Positions 8,641 through 18,339 of a DNA stretch of 64,000 nucleotides are shown piece by piece. Under the pieces are notes generated by a model. The model was not told the DNA's origin, did no database searches, and saw only the letters and a list, made by a program, of their open reading frames with translations. The stretch is from positions 40,701 to 104,700 of the forward strand of contig CAYTMU010000007.1 of assembly GCA_964438975.1 (NCBI GenBank). The letters are read 5' to 3'. This stretch comes from Chryseosolibacter sp964438975 (GTDB lineage Bacteria; Bacteroidota; Bacteroidia; Cytophagales; Cyclobacteriaceae). The first letter of the stretch is position 1; each line of letters begins with the position of its first letter. The position numbers were made by a program, and so were the translations under genes.

Positions 8641-9986
8641 CGCTTCAACTCAACTATATTTTCCGGCACATCTTCGGCGTTCCAGGCATCGTGGATAGCC
8701 AATGCGGCGCCGATGGCGGTTGCTTGCGGAACGGATGATGCATACACTTCCATTTCCGGAAAAAAGCCGGCGAGTAGATTCATGTACACCGTATTGTTCC
8801 CAAACCCACCGTCGACAAATATTTTCGAGACGGTTGATCCGCGAAGGATCAGTTGCGTCGAAGTGTATTGTTGTACGACAAGGTCGAATACCAACTGGTA
8901 GTAGGCCGCGACATCATCTGTGAAGTGGCTCAGATCTCGCGATGCGAAACGAGGCTCTTTGAGCACCGCTTGCACATCAGCATTGCGATCGAATGTGCGG
9001 TCAATTGTTTGCGCGATCTGCTCATCATACTTCAAGCTAAAATAGCGTTCCTTCTTCTGGCCGAAATGGTTGGCGATGCGTTCAGCCTCCACGTCGTGAA
9101 AATGGCCGAGGAACAAACGCGAAGCCTTTACCGGCGTGCCTTTGTACTGAAGATAACATAAGCAATCACATGCCAGCTCTTGTCGAGTAAGTGGTGTGGG
9201 ATTGAACGGATTGAGACTGATGGACCATGTTCCGGTTGAGATCAGTGCAAAGGGTTCGTGGAATGACACAAGGTAGGGGATCAGCGCCGAGGAACTGTCG
9301 TGAAGTCCGATGCCGGTGGAATGCTTGTGACCGTTGGGTTGTACGACCATGTCAGAAGGAACCAGGTCGGGGAATTTTTCGAGGATCCCCTCGTCTTTTA
9401 CCCAGTGGTGGTATGCATTGTTCCGGAAGTGCCATAAGCCGGTGTGACATCCGATGCTGGTGATTTCGGCAAACGCCTTTCCGGTCACGAGGTAGCTGAG
9501 ATATTGCGGGAGGTGAAGGGAGTATTTGATTTGCTGAAAGAGTTCGGGCTTCTCGTGCCGGAGGCGATACAACTGCAGTCCTGAGTTCAGACTTCCTAAC
9601 ATAGGTGATGCCGTCTGAAATGAAAAGACATCTGCGCCGCCGTACTTGCGGTAGAACTGCTCTTGCAGTGACGAGGGGTAGGGCTTGAGATAATTGTACA
9701 GGTAGCCGATGTTCTTCCCCGTCTTGTCTACGTGAACGAAGCTGGCGCCATACGAACAGAAGTTCACAGCGCGGATCGTATATTCACTTAAGGAATTGGC
9801 TGCTTCCAGCCCCTCGCGGATAAATGTCCGCAGTTTTCCGACGTCTTCACACGGATCGCCGTCCTCATCGGCGATCTCGTCGAAGTGCTCAGACTTTTCA
9901 TAAACAATGTGATATGATTCGTCAAAGAGGAATAACTTCTTATTGGTCTTTCCAACATCGAAGATGGCAACTACAGGTACGGGCAT
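8631..9986 (-). CDS. rhaB: Rhamnulokinase-like FGGY carbohydrate kinase
   Basis: This 451-residue kinase has the two-domain actin-like fold of the FGGY family, with an N-terminal phosphate loop (AIFDVGKTNKKLFLFD) and the C-terminal DGGFGNNTVYMNLLAGFFP and ATAIGAALAIHDAW segments. From its place as the last gene of a rhamnose operon I infer that it phosphorylates L-rhamnulose to rhamnulose 1-phosphate; sequence alone would also permit L-fuculose or xylulose kinase. It lies 18 bases after the isomerase gene. The 3' end overlaps the purine nucleoside phosphorylase gene on the other strand by 10 bases. Confidence 0.85.
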   Translation of the reverse strand: MPVPVVAIFDVGKTNKKLFLFDESYHIVYEKSEHFDEIADEDGDPCEDVGKLRTFIREGLEAANSLSEYTIRAVNFCSYGASFVHVDKTGKNIGYLYNYLKPYPSSLQEQFYRKYGGADVFSFQTASPMLGSLNSGLQLYRLRHEKPELFQQIKYSLHLPQYLSYLVTGKAFAEITSIGCHTGLWHFRNNAYHHWVKDEGILEKFPDLVPSDMVVQPNGHKHSTGIGLHDSSSALIPYLVSFHEPFALISTGTWSISLNPFNPTPLTRQELACDCLCYLQYKGTPVKASRLFLGHFHDVEAERIANHFGQKKERYFSLKYDEQIAQTIDRTFDRNADVQAVLKEPRFASRDLSHFTDDVAAYYQLVFDLVVQQYTSTQLILRGSTVSKIFVDGGFGNNTVYMNLLAGFFPEMEVYASSVPQATAIGAALAIHDAWNAEDVPENIVELKRYW

Positions 9987-10004
9987 TCACGAATTTAAAG
10001 AAAA

Positions 10005-11282
10005 TTAAAGCCCGGTAGCAATAGTTTTCGCACCGCGCTCTTTGATAAGTTGTCCGCGCACATTCAAGGACCGGAACAAGGCGATCGGCTGAAGCGCACC
10101 TCCTGCGCGTCGACGAGCTTCGGCGACAAGCGGGCGGACGTCCGTCCGGTATGCATCCTGAAGGATCTCCTGGGCACGTACAACGTCATTTTCTTCCTGC
10201 GCTTCCTTGAGCCCTTTGCGATCGACAAGTAAGGATTGCGCGTAGGCTATCTTGATCGCCTCCACAGATTGAAGCAGGTCTTCCAACGGATCTTTCACGT
10301 TGTGGGAGGCATCGATCATCCACCCGAGATCGGTGGTGTGGTTCATTCCCCGGGTGTCCATTCCCTCGACCAGTTCGTTGAAGATGAGGAACAGTTGATA
10401 GGGGCGGATGCTTCCGACGGTCAGGTCGTCATCTCCGTACTTGGAGTCGTTGAAGTGAAATCCTCCAAGTTTTCCCTCCATGAGAAGCAACGACACGATC
10501 TGTTCGATGTTCGCGTTGGGTAAGTGATGGCCCAGGTCGACCAGGGTGTATGCTTTCGGGCCAAGCTTGTTGGCGTAAAGAAGGGATTGTCCCCAGTCCC
10601 CGACGGTCATTGAGTAGAAATTCGGCTCGAATGCCTTGTATTCTACAAACATTTTCCAGGTGTCAGGCAATCCGGTGTAGACCTCTCGCAGGCTTTCGAG
10701 TGTGTTTTGAAATGCCTGGCGGAAGTTCAGTTGCCCGGGAAAACAAGAGCCGTCTGACAGCCATACCGTGATGGACTCCGAACCAAGTTCCTTGCCGTAG
10801 TGGATGACCTCGAGGTTGTGATCGATTGCCTGTTTGCGCACGTCTTTGTTTACGTGCTGAAGCGAGCCGAATTTATAGCTGTGTCGTTGATCAGTTTGAT
10901 CCTGAAAGGTATTGGAGTTCACGGCGTCGAAACGGATATCGTGCTGGGATGCGAGGGTTTTGATCGCGTTCGCATCCTTCGGAATATCCCAGGGAATGTG
11001 AAGGGAGATGGCACCGCTGGACTTGTTGAGTTTGTGCAACAAACCAATATCCTGGATCTTTTCTTCCAGTGTGCGGGGCTCGCCGCCGCCTGGGAACCGT
11101 CCGAAACGGGTGCCGCCAGTGCCCAGAGCCCAGCTGGGAATTGCTACCTGGAAGTCAACCAGTTTCTTTAACAGCGCTTCAGGATCCTGAATATTTTGAG
11201 AAAGGAATTCCAGCTTTTTCTCGTGTTGGGCAAAACGCTGACCGTTGTGTTCGGCTACCGCGTTCTTTACTGTGTCCATCAT
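10005..11282 (-). CDS. rhaI: L-rhamnose isomerase (Pseudomonas stutzeri RhaI type)
   Basis: This TIM-barrel metalloenzyme of 425 residues interconverts L-rhamnose and L-rhamnulose. Metal-binding segments appear in family order: FVEYKAFEP (Glu near 214), TLVDLGHHLPNANIE (Asp near 248), GGFHFNDSKYGDDDL (His near 275) and the later DLGWMIDASHN. These track the ligands of the P. stutzeri enzyme with a small constant offset. It differs from the E. coli RhaA family in sequence. Two consecutive Met codons open the frame; the first is used. It sits 5 bases after the mutarotase gene. Confidence 0.93.
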   Translation of the reverse strand: MMDTVKNAVAEHNGQRFAQHEKKLEFLSQNIQDPEALLKKLVDFQVAIPSWALGTGGTRFGRFPGGGEPRTLEEKIQDIGLLHKLNKSSGAISLHIPWDIPKDANAIKTLASQHDIRFDAVNSNTFQDQTDQRHSYKFGSLQHVNKDVRKQAIDHNLEVIHYGKELGSESITVWLSDGSCFPGQLNFRQAFQNTLESLREVYTGLPDTWKMFVEYKAFEPNFYSMTVGDWGQSLLYANKLGPKAYTLVDLGHHLPNANIEQIVSLLLMEGKLGGFHFNDSKYGDDDLTVGSIRPYQLFLIFNELVEGMDTRGMNHTTDLGWMIDASHNVKDPLEDLLQSVEAIKIAYAQSLLVDRKGLKEAQEENDVVRAQEILQDAYRTDVRPLVAEARRRAGGALQPIALFRSLNVRGQLIKERGAKTIATGL

Positions 11283-11287
11283 GTCAT

Positions 11288-11602
11288 TTACGGTAAATAA
11301 AACACTTCCTTGAGTGGGACGCTGGTAGGTGAATTATCCGGATTGGCATCCATAATATCACGCATATACGCCCACCATTTTTTCATGACCGGATGATTCG
11401 GGAGATCATCAACCAGCTTTGGATCCGTGATCTTCATGACGCCGAGCAACTCGTTTGTCTCTTCATCCAGGAAGATCGAATACTCTCGAATGCCACTGTC
11501 TTTGAGAAGCTCTTTCAGTTCCGGCCAGAGATTCTCGTGACGTTTTTTGTATTCGTCTTCAAAGCCCCGGTGCAATTGCATCTTGAACGCTCTTCTGATC
11601 AT
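11288..11602 (-). CDS. rhaM: L-rhamnose mutarotase
   Basis: The 104-residue protein speeds interconversion of the alpha and beta anomers of L-rhamnose before isomerisation. It is a small dimeric ferredoxin-like alpha/beta-barrel protein; the FKMQLHRGFEDEYKKRHENL N-terminus and NPVMKKWW-like region (NHPVMKKWWAYMRDIM) are characteristic of the RhaM (DUF718) family. I take the ATG at 11602 rather than the one at 11638, because the upstream one overlaps the preceding gene and adds 12 residues not found in the family. The gap to the aldolase gene is then 13 bases. Confidence 0.92.
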   Translation of the reverse strand: MIRRAFKMQLHRGFEDEYKKRHENLWPELKELLKDSGIREYSIFLDEETNELLGVMKITDPKLVDDLPNHPVMKKWWAYMRDIMDANPDNSPTSVPLKEVFYLP

Positions 11603-11615
11603 GCTGTTGCGGTCA

Positions 11616-13739
11616 TTACCGGGCAAACGCAATGGCAACTCCGCCGTCGACGTTCAACATGTTGCCAGTAGACTTATTCAAGAGGCCCCCGACAAGCGCG
11701 TAGCACGCGTTCGCGATGTCATCCGGAACGATGATCTCGTTTAACAGTGTCCGTTTCGCGTAGAATTCGGGAAGCTCTTCGACTTTCACGCCGTATGCCT
11801 TTGCTCTTCCTTCCGCCCAACCGCCGGCCCAGATGTTGCTGTCGGCGATGACGGCGTCGGGGTTGATAACGTTCACGCGAATCTTGTCTCCTCCAAGTTC
11901 AGCGGCATTCAATCGGCTGAGATGAAGCTGTGCCGCCTTGGCTGATCCGTAGCCAGCGTTGTTGGGGCCTGACACAAGCGCGTTCTTGCTAACAATATTA
12001 AGAACATCGCCACCCAGAGCCTGCTTCCGCATGATATCTACAGCACCTTGCGTGACAAGGAACTGCCCTTTTACGAGTACATCATAGAGCAAGTTCCAGT
12101 CTTTTTCGTTGTGGTCTTCGAGGGTTTTGGAAATGGAAAGTCCTGCATTGTTCACAACGATGTCGACACCACCGAATGCCAGTGCGCAAATTTTCATCGC
12201 ACCGCCGATGTCGGCGGCATTTGTCACATCCATTTGTGCTGACGCATAAGCGTCCCCCCCATAGTTCTTCTTGAAATAGTCGCCTGCATCCTTTAGTCGG
12301 CTTGCATCTTTGTCACTGATGACAACGCATGCGCCCTCTTCGGCGAACTTCTTTGCAATAGCTTTCCCGATGCCGCCGGCGCTACCGGTAATCAGGGCGA
12401 TCTTTCCGGAAAGGGCTTTCGGCTTGGGCATGCGTTGAAGCTTTGCTTCTTCCAGTAACCAGTATTCTATGTTGAATGCTTCCTGTCGCGGAAGGGAGGT
12501 GTATTCAGAAACAGCCTCTGCACCTTTCATGACGTTAATCGCATTGACGTAGAATTCCGCAGCCACGCGGGCGGTCTGCTTGTTCTTCGCAAACGTGAAC
12601 ATGCCAACTCCCGGATAGAGAATAACAACCGGATTCGCATCCCGCATCGCGGGGCTGTTCGGATGCTTGCATTGTTCGTAGTATTCCTTGTACATGTTGC
12701 GATAGCGTTCAAATGCAGGGAGGAGTCGCTCTTTGATTGATGCGCTGTCAGAAAGATCTTCCTCGGGTTTCAGTTCCAGCACGAGTGGGCTGATCTTGGT
12801 GCGAAGGAAGTGGTCGGGACAGCTGGTGCCCATAGGTGCAAGCCGCGACAGATCTTTTGAGTTAATGTACTCTAGTACGCGGTCGTCGTCCGTAAAATGT
12901 CCGACCATTCGCGTTTCGCTGGAACAGAATCCACGAAGAACAGGTGCAAGCGTCGCTGCTTTCTCTGATCTTTCTTCCTTCGGCAGGCTCTTTACCGTCG
13001 CCCCACCGAACACGGGACGTTTCTTGCCGTAGTTCTGTTCCAGGTATTCGGCACATTTTTCAATGACTTCCAATGTATTGACATAACTCTCATATGCCGT
13101 GTCCCCCCATGTGAACAAGCCGTGAGATCCAAGCATGATACCTCGTATTCCGGGGTTCTCCTCCAGACAGGCGCGCATTTTCAGTCCGAGATCGAACCCT
13201 GGTCGTTGCCACTCCACCCAACCAACGGTACCGTTGAATAACTCGTGGGTTATGCGCTTGCCGTCTTTGGCAGCAGCAATGGCGATGGCTGCATCCGGGT
13301 GCAGGTGATCGATATGCTTGAACGGAAGAAATCCATGCAGTGGTGTGTCGATAGAAGGTGCCTTGGAATTGAGATCATAGATACAGTGATTGAAGAGTTC
13401 AACCATTTCATCTTCGTGCTCGATGCCACGGTACACGCCCTCAAGGCTTCGGAGCCGGTCGACGTATAGAGCCGCAAGGCCGCTTTTCTTTAGCGTCCCG
13501 ATATCTCCGCCTGACCCCTTTATCCACATGACTTCCGTGTCTTTGCCTGTCAGGGGATCTTTGGATATGACCTTGCAGGATGTGTTTCCGCCGCCGTAGT
13601 TGGTGAGGCGCAGGTCGGCGCCCAGGATATTGGACCTGTAGATCAGAAGTCCGACTTCGTCGCCTTCGAGGTCTGCCGCCTTTTTATCGTCCCACAGGTA
13701 ACTGACGTGTTTGAATTTTCTGACTGAATTAGAAGACAT
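11616..13739 (-). CDS. rhaEW: Bifunctional rhamnulose-1-phosphate aldolase / L-lactaldehyde dehydrogenase
   Basis: This 707-residue fusion cleaves rhamnulose 1-phosphate to dihydroxyacetone phosphate and L-lactaldehyde and oxidises the aldehyde. Residues 1-430 form a class II aldolase domain with the zinc histidines in FKHIDHLHPDA and a GSHGLFTWGDT segment. Residues from about 435 form a short-chain dehydrogenase with the nucleotide loop TGSAGGIGKA, NNAG and the YGSAK catalytic tyrosine/lysine. The same fusion is known in Bacillus, Rhizobium and Bacteroidota rhamnose operons and explains why no separate lactaldehyde dehydrogenase or reductase is present here. It is the second gene of the operon. 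Confidence 0.93.
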   Translation of the reverse strand: MSSNSVRKFKHVSYLWDDKKAADLEGDEVGLLIYRSNILGADLRLTNYGGGNTSCKVISKDPLTGKDTEVMWIKGSGGDIGTLKKSGLAALYVDRLRSLEGVYRGIEHEDEMVELFNHCIYDLNSKAPSIDTPLHGFLPFKHIDHLHPDAAIAIAAAKDGKRITHELFNGTVGWVEWQRPGFDLGLKMRACLEENPGIRGIMLGSHGLFTWGDTAYESYVNTLEVIEKCAEYLEQNYGKKRPVFGGATVKSLPKEERSEKAATLAPVLRGFCSSETRMVGHFTDDDRVLEYINSKDLSRLAPMGTSCPDHFLRTKISPLVLELKPEEDLSDSASIKERLLPAFERYRNMYKEYYEQCKHPNSPAMRDANPVVILYPGVGMFTFAKNKQTARVAAEFYVNAINVMKGAEAVSEYTSLPRQEAFNIEYWLLEEAKLQRMPKPKALSGKIALITGSAGGIGKAIAKKFAEEGACVVISDKDASRLKDAGDYFKKNYGGDAYASAQMDVTNAADIGGAMKICALAFGGVDIVVNNAGLSISKTLEDHNEKDWNLLYDVLVKGQFLVTQGAVDIMRKQALGGDVLNIVSKNALVSGPNNAGYGSAKAAQLHLSRLNAAELGGDKIRVNVINPDAVIADSNIWAGGWAEGRAKAYGVKVEELPEFYAKRTLLNEIIVPDDIANACYALVGGLLNKSTGNMLNVDGGVAIAFAR

Positions 13740-13758
13740 ATACTAAGTAGTTAATGTG

Positions 13759-14814
13759 TTATGCTAATGAATTTCCATATCCTACGAGAACAACCGACGC
13801 GAAGATCGTCAGGATGCCAATCACAACGGTCCGTCTCGTCGCCGTGCTGACCCCTTTCCATTCGCGCAGGATAATGCCCCACATATTTGATACAAGGATG
13901 ATGAAGGCCATGTGCAGGATCCACGAGCTGGCGCCGTTCCCGAGCTTGCTTTCTCCCATACCGTAAAAGAAGAATTGGAGAAACCAGGTTGTGCCAGCGA
14001 GCGCTGAGAAGAGATAGTTGTTCCCCAGTGGCGTTTTCTTGTCTGTGTAATTCGAGAAGGTCTTGTTCCTGGTGTTCAGAATGACGCACCAGATCAGGTT
14101 CGTAGTGAGCCCGCCCCAGAGTAATACAACATAGGTCACGTTGTTTTGAAACAAGGGATTGTGTCCTAACCTCACTGCTGCCTCGGCCATTGGCTTGCCG
14201 GCTTCAATACCAAAGTTGAAGCAGGCGCTCAGAATACCCGATATCGTAGCGACGATCAGTCCCTTTCCAAGGCTGAACTCAGCTATGCTTTTCTTCTTGT
14301 CTGCTTCGGGAAGATCCTTTTCCTTCATCATGCCTGCTTTCCCGCAGATGAAAATACCGAGAAGGCATACCAACACACCCAACAGCACCATCCTTCCACC
14401 TTCGCTGTCTATCATATGTGAAAGCGAAACTTTGCCGTCCTGTGGATAGTAGTTATAAAAGATGGGTGGAATAAGAGCACCAAATGCTGCGCAGTATCCA
14501 AGGATCACAGAGTTCCCCAGCGACATTCCAAGATACCGTATACCCAGGCCGTAGGTCAAGCCACCAATTCCCCAAAGGACACCCATGATGTACGTCCATG
14601 TAAAAATGGTGGTATCGGATTCGCGGATAATTTCAGCAAATCCGGGGATGGTTAGCGCAGCCGCGAGCGGTGGGATGATCAGCCACGAGAAAAGCCCGCC
14701 GATCAGCCAATAGCTTTCCCACGCCCATTCCCTGACTTTTTTGAAGCCCATGTAGAAGCTACCCGACGCAAAACCGCCGAGAAAATGAAACAGTACACCA
14801 AGGATTGCATTCAT
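13759..14814 (-). CDS. rhaT: L-rhamnose-proton symporter
   Basis: The 351-residue integral membrane protein has about ten hydrophobic helices and matches RhaT, for example GFASGSFYMGFKKVREWAWE, SYWLIGGLFSWLIIPPLAA and the LGMSLGNSVILGYCAAFG segment. RhaT imports L-rhamnose with protons across the inner membrane. It is the promoter-proximal gene of the operon, with its start 114 bases from the start of the divergent regulator gene. Outer-membrane entry is not encoded here. Confidence 0.93.
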   Translation of the reverse strand: MNAILGVLFHFLGGFASGSFYMGFKKVREWAWESYWLIGGLFSWLIIPPLAAALTIPGFAEIIRESDTTIFTWTYIMGVLWGIGGLTYGLGIRYLGMSLGNSVILGYCAAFGALIPPIFYNYYPQDGKVSLSHMIDSEGGRMVLLGVLVCLLGIFICGKAGMMKEKDLPEADKKKSIAEFSLGKGLIVATISGILSACFNFGIEAGKPMAEAAVRLGHNPLFQNNVTYVVLLWGGLTTNLIWCVILNTRNKTFSNYTDKKTPLGNNYLFSALAGTTWFLQFFFYGMGESKLGNGASSWILHMAFIILVSNMWGIILREWKGVSTATRRTVVIGILTIFASVVLVGYGNSLA

Positions 14815-14868
14815 GTCGAAAACAAGAGATATTCCGTCGGAAAGTTAGCGACAAGGCCCTCGGGTTCT

Positions 14869-14886
14869 ATCATGGACTGTCATGGT
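14869..14886. promoter_or_regulatory. Candidate operator palindrome between rhaT and the GntR regulator
   Basis: ATCATGGACTGTCATGGT is an 18-bp imperfect palindrome of the form A-N-CATG-N6-CATG-N-T, located in the only divergent gap of the rhamnose cluster and 9 bases upstream of a -7 box for the regulator. GntR-family regulators bind short palindromes, so this is a plausible autoregulatory and operon operator. The function is inferred from position and symmetry only. Confidence 0.4.
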
Positions 14887-14895
14887 TAAAAAGCA

Positions 14896-14903
14896 TATTT
14901 TTG
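14896..14903 (+). promoter_or_regulatory. Candidate -7 promoter element for the rhamnose regulator
   Basis: TATTTTTG matches TAnnTTTG exactly and lies 25 bases before the regulator ATG at 14929. No clear -33 box is visible; the expected place is occupied by the palindrome at 14869-14886. Confidence 0.5.
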
Positions 14904-14928
14904 CTTTTCTCTGTAAATTCTTGCTGAT

Positions 14929-15960
14929 ATGGAGCGCAATAAGATTTTCAAGTTTATTCACCTCGACGATCACTCGGCTACTCCGAAGTACCAACAATTG
15001 GCTAACTCCATTGTCAGTGCAATTCAGCGCGGTGAACTCGCGAAGGATTCAATGATGCCTTCGATCAACGAATTGAGCTTTGAATTCCAGATCTCGCGCG
15101 ATACTGCGGAGAAAGGATACCGTCACTTGAAGAATATCGGTGTCCTCGGTTCCGTCCCCGGCAAGGGCTTCTTTATCAAGAGCACGGATGTAGACCTGGA
15201 GTTGAAAATTTTCTTACTGTTCAATAAGTTAAGCGCGCACAAGAAAATCATCTACGATTCCATCGTCTCGTCGCTGGCAAGCCACGCATCAATCGACTTT
15301 TACATCTACAACAACGACTTCGCGCTCTTTCAGAATCTGCTTCAGTCCAAGCAAGACCAGTACACGCACTATGTTATTGTCCCGCATTTTATTGAAGGCG
15401 GAGAGAACGCTTCGCAGATCATCAACAAGATAGACAAGAACAAACTGATCCTGCTCGACAAGCTGGTGCCCGGAGTAGACGGCAAGTACGGGGCGGTATA
15501 CGAGAATTTTGAGAAGGATATCTACGAGGCGTTAGAGCAGGCTCTGTCGAGGCTGGAGAAGTACCAGACAATTAAGATTATTTTCCCCGAGCAGACATAC
15601 ATGCCGCAGGAGATACTCTTGGGATTTTACCGTTTCTGCAACCAGTATGCTTTTAATTATGGAGTCGTGCGATCGATCGAAACCGAGCCGATAAACGAGG
15701 GCGAGGTGTTTATCAACCTCATGGAGGCTGATCTCGTCATCCTCATCGAGCGTATCATCTCGCTGAAACTGAAGGTCGGTAAAGATGTGGGTGTAATTTC
15801 TTACAATGAGACGCCACTCAAAAAAATTATTCTCGATGGGATTACAACCATGTCATCCGATTTTCAAATGATGGGTGAAAAGACTGCTCAACTTATAATG
15901 GAGCGATCGACGCAGCATGTGGAAATTCCGTTTCATCTTACCTTGCGCCCTTCACTGTAA
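14929..15960 (+). CDS. rhaR: GntR-family transcriptional regulator, probable rhamnose regulator
   Basis: The 343-residue protein has an N-terminal GntR winged helix at about residues 12-75 (PKYQQLANSIVSAIQRGEL, then a MPSINELSFEFQISRDTAEK recognition region and GSVPGKGFF wing). The rest is a periplasmic-binding-protein-like sensor domain related to LacI effector domains, with a GVISYNETPLKKI segment near the end. This combination is the usual sugar regulator in Bacteroidota. Divergent placement next to rhaT suggests that it controls the rhamnose operon with L-rhamnose or rhamnulose as ligand. Whether it also controls the cytochrome genes 68 bases downstream is open. Confidence 0.85.
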   Translation: MERNKIFKFIHLDDHSATPKYQQLANSIVSAIQRGELAKDSMMPSINELSFEFQISRDTAEKGYRHLKNIGVLGSVPGKGFFIKSTDVDLELKIFLLFNKLSAHKKIIYDSIVSSLASHASIDFYIYNNDFALFQNLLQSKQDQYTHYVIVPHFIEGGENASQIINKIDKNKLILLDKLVPGVDGKYGAVYENFEKDIYEALEQALSRLEKYQTIKIIFPEQTYMPQEILLGFYRFCNQYAFNYGVVRSIETEPINEGEVFINLMEADLVILIERIISLKLKVGKDVGVISYNETPLKKIILDGITTMSSDFQMMGEKTAQLIMERSTQHVEIPFHLTLRPSL

Positions 15961-16028
15961 GCAGCACGCCGACGACCCTCCTTTTAACATTCGGAGTTTT
16001 GCATTAACTTCATCCAGAGGTTGAACGT

Positions 16029-18338
16029 ATGGAGTTCGGTATCCGTGCATTTTTGACATCGGGTGTAGCCGCAGGGATGTTGATGGCATGCTCCGGCACC
16101 GCCGTGTCGGAAGAGGAAGCGATTCCGACCGATGTCAGTTACAACTTTGATATCCGACCTATTCTATCCGACAAGTGTTTTATCTGCCACGGCCCCGATG
16201 CCAACAAGCGGGAGGCAGGTCTGCGGCTGGATATTCCCGAGGAAGCCTACAAGTCGCTTGCGGATAATCCCGGGGCGCACGCGCTAGTCCCAGGTGCACC
16301 GTCGCAATCACAAGTATTTCTTCGAATCAGTTCCGCTGATTCGACATGGCGAATGCCTCCGGCGGAATCGAACCTTGTTCTCTCTGCGCGGGAGATCGCA
16401 CTGATTGAGAAATGGATCGAACAAGGTGCGCGTTATGAAGCGCACTGGGCTTTTGTTCCTCCTCGCGAGCAGCCGCTCCCGGAGGTGCGAAATAGCAGTT
16501 GGCCGCGCAATGAAATAGACTTGTTCGTCTTGAAAAAATTAGAGGATACCGGAATGTCCCCTTCGCCAGAGGCAGACCGTGAACGCCTGCTCAAACGCGT
16601 AGCTCTTGATATCACGGGCCTCCCGCCATCCGTGGAGATGATGGACCGCTTTCTTTCAGACAATAGCGATGACGCCTACGCTAAGATTGTCGATGAGTTG
16701 CTGGCGGCTCCTGCATACGGGGAGAGGATGGCCGTGCATTGGATGGATGTTGCGCGGTTTGCAGACTCGCATGGCTTTCAGGACGACAGCTACCGCAGTC
16801 AGTGGCCCTGGCGCGATTGGGTGATCCAGGCGTTCAACAACAACATGCGGTATGATCAATTCATAACATGGCAATTGGCGGGCGACTTACTACCCAACGC
16901 GACAAAGGAGCAGATACTTGCCACTGCCTTTAACCGCAATCACAAGATCACGGAGGAAGGAGGAGTAATTGATGAGGAGTATCGTTCGATGTATGTCGCT
17001 GATCGCACGGATCTCGTGGGCAAAGGACTGCTGGGTGTTACAATAGAGTGCGCACAGTGCCACGACCATAAGTACGATCCCTTCTCTCAGAAAGAGTACT
17101 ACAGTTTGTATGCGTTCTTCAATAATATCCGGGAAGTCGGAATCGAATCGGTCGTTGGAGGTCCCGAAACCTATGCCAAGAAGCCGCTGATGGAAATCAC
17201 GGATGAGGATCTCAATGGTATTCTCCGCTTTGTCAACAAGCGCGACACGAATCAGCTTATCGTGTCAGTTATGGGTGAGCTCGACACTATCCGGCCGACA
17301 CATGTACTTCTCCGCGGAGCGTATGATGCCCCGGGAGATCGCGTCGAGCCGGCGACACCGGAGTCGATTTTGAGGTTTAGTCCCTCGTATCCCCGAAACA
17401 GGCTCGGACTTTCCCAATGGATGTTCGACCGGGAAAACCCCCTGACGTCGCGTGTCTTTGTCAATCGTATGTGGCAGGAGATCTTTGGTAGTGGACTTGT
17501 CAAAACGTCTGGTGATTTCGGCATGCAGGGTGAATTGCCATCGCATCCCGGGTTGCTCGACTGGTTGGCGATAGATTTCCGCGATCATGGTTGGGATGTT
17601 AAGCGATTGATCCGACAACTCGTAACATCGGCTACCTATCGCCAGTCGTCAGTAGCAAATAGTAATGCCATCAAACGCGATCCGGAAAACAGACTACTGG
17701 CCCGCGGGCCGCGTTATCGAGTGCATGCGGAATTTGTGCGCGACATTGTACTGGCATCGAGTGGATTGCTGGTGCGCACAGTTGGGGGACCGAGCGTCAG
17801 GCCGTATCAGCCCGAAGGCCTCTGGGAGGGAGCGACTTCCGGGCGGGGAATTCTTTCGGTTTATCGACAGGACCATGACGATGACTTATATCGGCGGGGC
17901 TTGTACACCTTTGTCAAACGCACGGTTCCTCCACCGACAATGGTCATTTTTGATGCGAGCAATCGCGATTTGTGCGAAGTGAAAAGGTTGCGGACGAACA
18001 CTCCATTACAGGCTTTACAGATGATGAACGATCCCGCTGTACTCGAGGCGTCCCGGGTGTTAGCCCAGCGGCTACTCAACGACGACACCAGTATTGACGA
18101 GAAGATCTCGCTCGCGTTTCGATCAATCGTTTGCCGGACGCCGGATCAAAAAGAGATGGTGCTGCTTCGTGAATATTTCACAAATGAACTGGACGCGCTG
18201 ACAGACGCGTCTGCAAAACAGCTTTTGCAGGTCGGAGAGTATCCGATGGCAAAGGGCGATGACGCTGTATGCCTGGCGGCGATGATGCTGCTGGTCAACA
18301 ACCTTTACAATCTTGAAGAGACCATAACGAAGTCGTGA
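16029..18338 (+). CDS. PSCyt1-DUF1549-DUF1553 cytochrome c lipoprotein
   Basis: This 769-residue protein carries the domain series PSCyt1, DUF1549 (PSCyt2) and DUF1553 (PSD1), abundant in Planctomycetes and scattered in Bacteroidota, with unknown function. A lipoprotein signal ends at GMLMAC, so it is membrane-anchored outside the cytoplasm. Heme-binding motif C50FICH54 lies in PSCyt1 and a second CxxCH, C341AQCH345, in DUF1549 (ECAQCHDHKYDPF). DUF1553 begins near residue 450 (NRLGLSQWMFDRENPLTSR). The insert often seen between the last two domains in Planctomycetes is short here. It is followed after 1 base by the DUF1501 gene, its usual partner. Confidence 0.9.
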   Translation: MEFGIRAFLTSGVAAGMLMACSGTAVSEEEAIPTDVSYNFDIRPILSDKCFICHGPDANKREAGLRLDIPEEAYKSLADNPGAHALVPGAPSQSQVFLRISSADSTWRMPPAESNLVLSAREIALIEKWIEQGARYEAHWAFVPPREQPLPEVRNSSWPRNEIDLFVLKKLEDTGMSPSPEADRERLLKRVALDITGLPPSVEMMDRFLSDNSDDAYAKIVDELLAAPAYGERMAVHWMDVARFADSHGFQDDSYRSQWPWRDWVIQAFNNNMRYDQFITWQLAGDLLPNATKEQILATAFNRNHKITEEGGVIDEEYRSMYVADRTDLVGKGLLGVTIECAQCHDHKYDPFSQKEYYSLYAFFNNIREVGIESVVGGPETYAKKPLMEITDEDLNGILRFVNKRDTNQLIVSVMGELDTIRPTHVLLRGAYDAPGDRVEPATPESILRFSPSYPRNRLGLSQWMFDRENPLTSRVFVNRMWQEIFGSGLVKTSGDFGMQGELPSHPGLLDWLAIDFRDHGWDVKRLIRQLVTSATYRQSSVANSNAIKRDPENRLLARGPRYRVHAEFVRDIVLASSGLLVRTVGGPSVRPYQPEGLWEGATSGRGILSVYRQDHDDDLYRRGLYTFVKRTVPPPTMVIFDASNRDLCEVKRLRTNTPLQALQMMNDPAVLEASRVLAQRLLNDDTSIDEKISLAFRSIVCRTPDQKEMVLLREYFTNELDALTDASAKQLLQVGEYPMAKGDDAVCLAAMMLLVNNLYNLEETITKS

Positions 18339-18339
18339 T

